In this document: positions 63,217 to 64,000 of the stretch, piece after piece | Layout: each line of letters opens with the position of its first letter | Numbering within the stretch: the first letter of the stretch is position 1 | Origin: Mycolicibacterium sediminis | GTDB lineage: Bacteria; Actinomycetota; Actinomycetes; Mycobacteriales; Mycobacteriaceae | Direction: 5' to 3' | Assembly (NCBI RefSeq): GCF_010731735.1 | Contig: NZ_AP022588.1 | Location: 4,092,001 to 4,156,000 of the forward strand | Length of the DNA: 64,000 nt | The notes under the pieces: model-generated | Told to the model about the DNA's origin: nothing | Seen by the model: the letters and a program-made list of their open reading frames with translations, nothing else | Database searches by the model: none | Program-made: the position numbers and the translations under genes

Positions 63217-63532
63217 GGTCGCCGCGACACGGACTTCGGACCGGGGAGCGCGGCAGACTCCCAGAGGGAAACCCGCACTTCGGTGAGGGTCCTCATCCGC
63301 CCGCAGTACTAGCTAGCGGCTTTCAGCCGCGGGGTTCGTGCGCGGTCGGAGCGGGTGTGTTGTTTGAGAACTCAATAGTGTGTTTGGTGGTTTTTGTTTG
63401 TTGTTTTATCTGTGTCTCCTTTTTTCTCGTTTAGGGGGGCATGGTTTTTTGGATGCCAGTTTGTTTGGTGTTCTGGTTTGTTGATCGGATTTTTCTGATT
63501 GCGAATTCACCTGACCTGTTGGGTTGGGTTGT
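63217..63532 (+). ncRNA. rRNA leader region (antitermination and processing signals)
   Basis: About 316 nt of pre-rRNA leader with no gene. It contains the hairpin GCGGCT-TTC-AGCCGC (63316-63330). The conserved mycobacterial leader block TTTGAGAACTCAATAGTGTG (about 63370-63389; stem TTGAG/CTCAA) is associated with box A/B antitermination. A T/G-rich stretch follows (63390-63480), ending in the conserved CACCTGACCTGTTGGGTTG processing segment before 16S. Confidence 0.75.

Positions 63533-64000
<468 letters not shown>

Overview
The window is chromosomal DNA of a fast-growing mycobacterium (Mycolicibacterium-type). The sequence is high-GC, many starts are GTG and several genes look leaderless. 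The gene order largely follows the M. tuberculosis stretch from uvrB (Rv1633) to tyrS (Rv1689): uvrB, MFS exporter, USP, uvrA, lysX, infC-rpmI-rplT-tsnR, DUF2236 oxygenase, adenylate cyclase, pheST, argCJBDFRGH, the Rv1683-type lipase/ligase, a TetR/ABC operon, mpg and tyrS. The window ends inside a 16S rRNA gene directly downstream of tyrS, which is the usual position of rrnB in fast growers. Homology statements come from recall of protein families and M. tuberculosis proteins; no search was run.

Layout. 1-4.8 kb: uvrB, an MFS exporter behind a MerR-type promoter, an MgtC-like membrane protein and tRNA-Cys. 4.8-11 kb: a secreted protein, a TesB thioesterase and a prenyl-FMN module (UbiX on the minus strand; UbiD, SRPBCC, UbiD on the plus strand). 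11-18 kb: universal stress protein, DUF427, metallo-hydrolase, uvrA, an AlkZ-like winged-helix protein and an LpqH-type lipoprotein. 18.2-24.4 kb: an accessory cassette built around a CHAT (caspase-like) protease, with helical-repeat, membrane and unrecognised partners. This is the best candidate here for an undescribed system. 24.4-36 kb: oxidoreductase, membrane esterase, LysX, translation genes, acyl-CoA dehydrogenase and oxygenase. 35.6-43.6 kb: cyclase, rhomboid-like protein, TrcRS-type two-component system and pheST. 44.2-52.8 kb: the complete arginine operon with an ARG-box-like operator. 52.8-61.2 kb: ABC-F protein, Rv1683 homologue, small proteins and a TetR-controlled ABC transporter. 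61.2-64 kb: mpg, tyrS, the rRNA promoter and leader, and the 5' part of 16S rRNA.

Several regulatory signals can be read directly. Promoters of the RecA-independent (PafBC) DNA-damage type precede both uvrB and uvrA. A 19-bp-spacer promoter with a dyad precedes the MFS gene. Two dyads cover the promoter of the TetR/ABC operon. infC has a hairpin-rich leader and an ATC start. tsnR and the ABC permease appear to start at CTG codons embedded in CTGA stop/start overlaps. No insertion sequences, phage genes or CRISPR arrays were seen.
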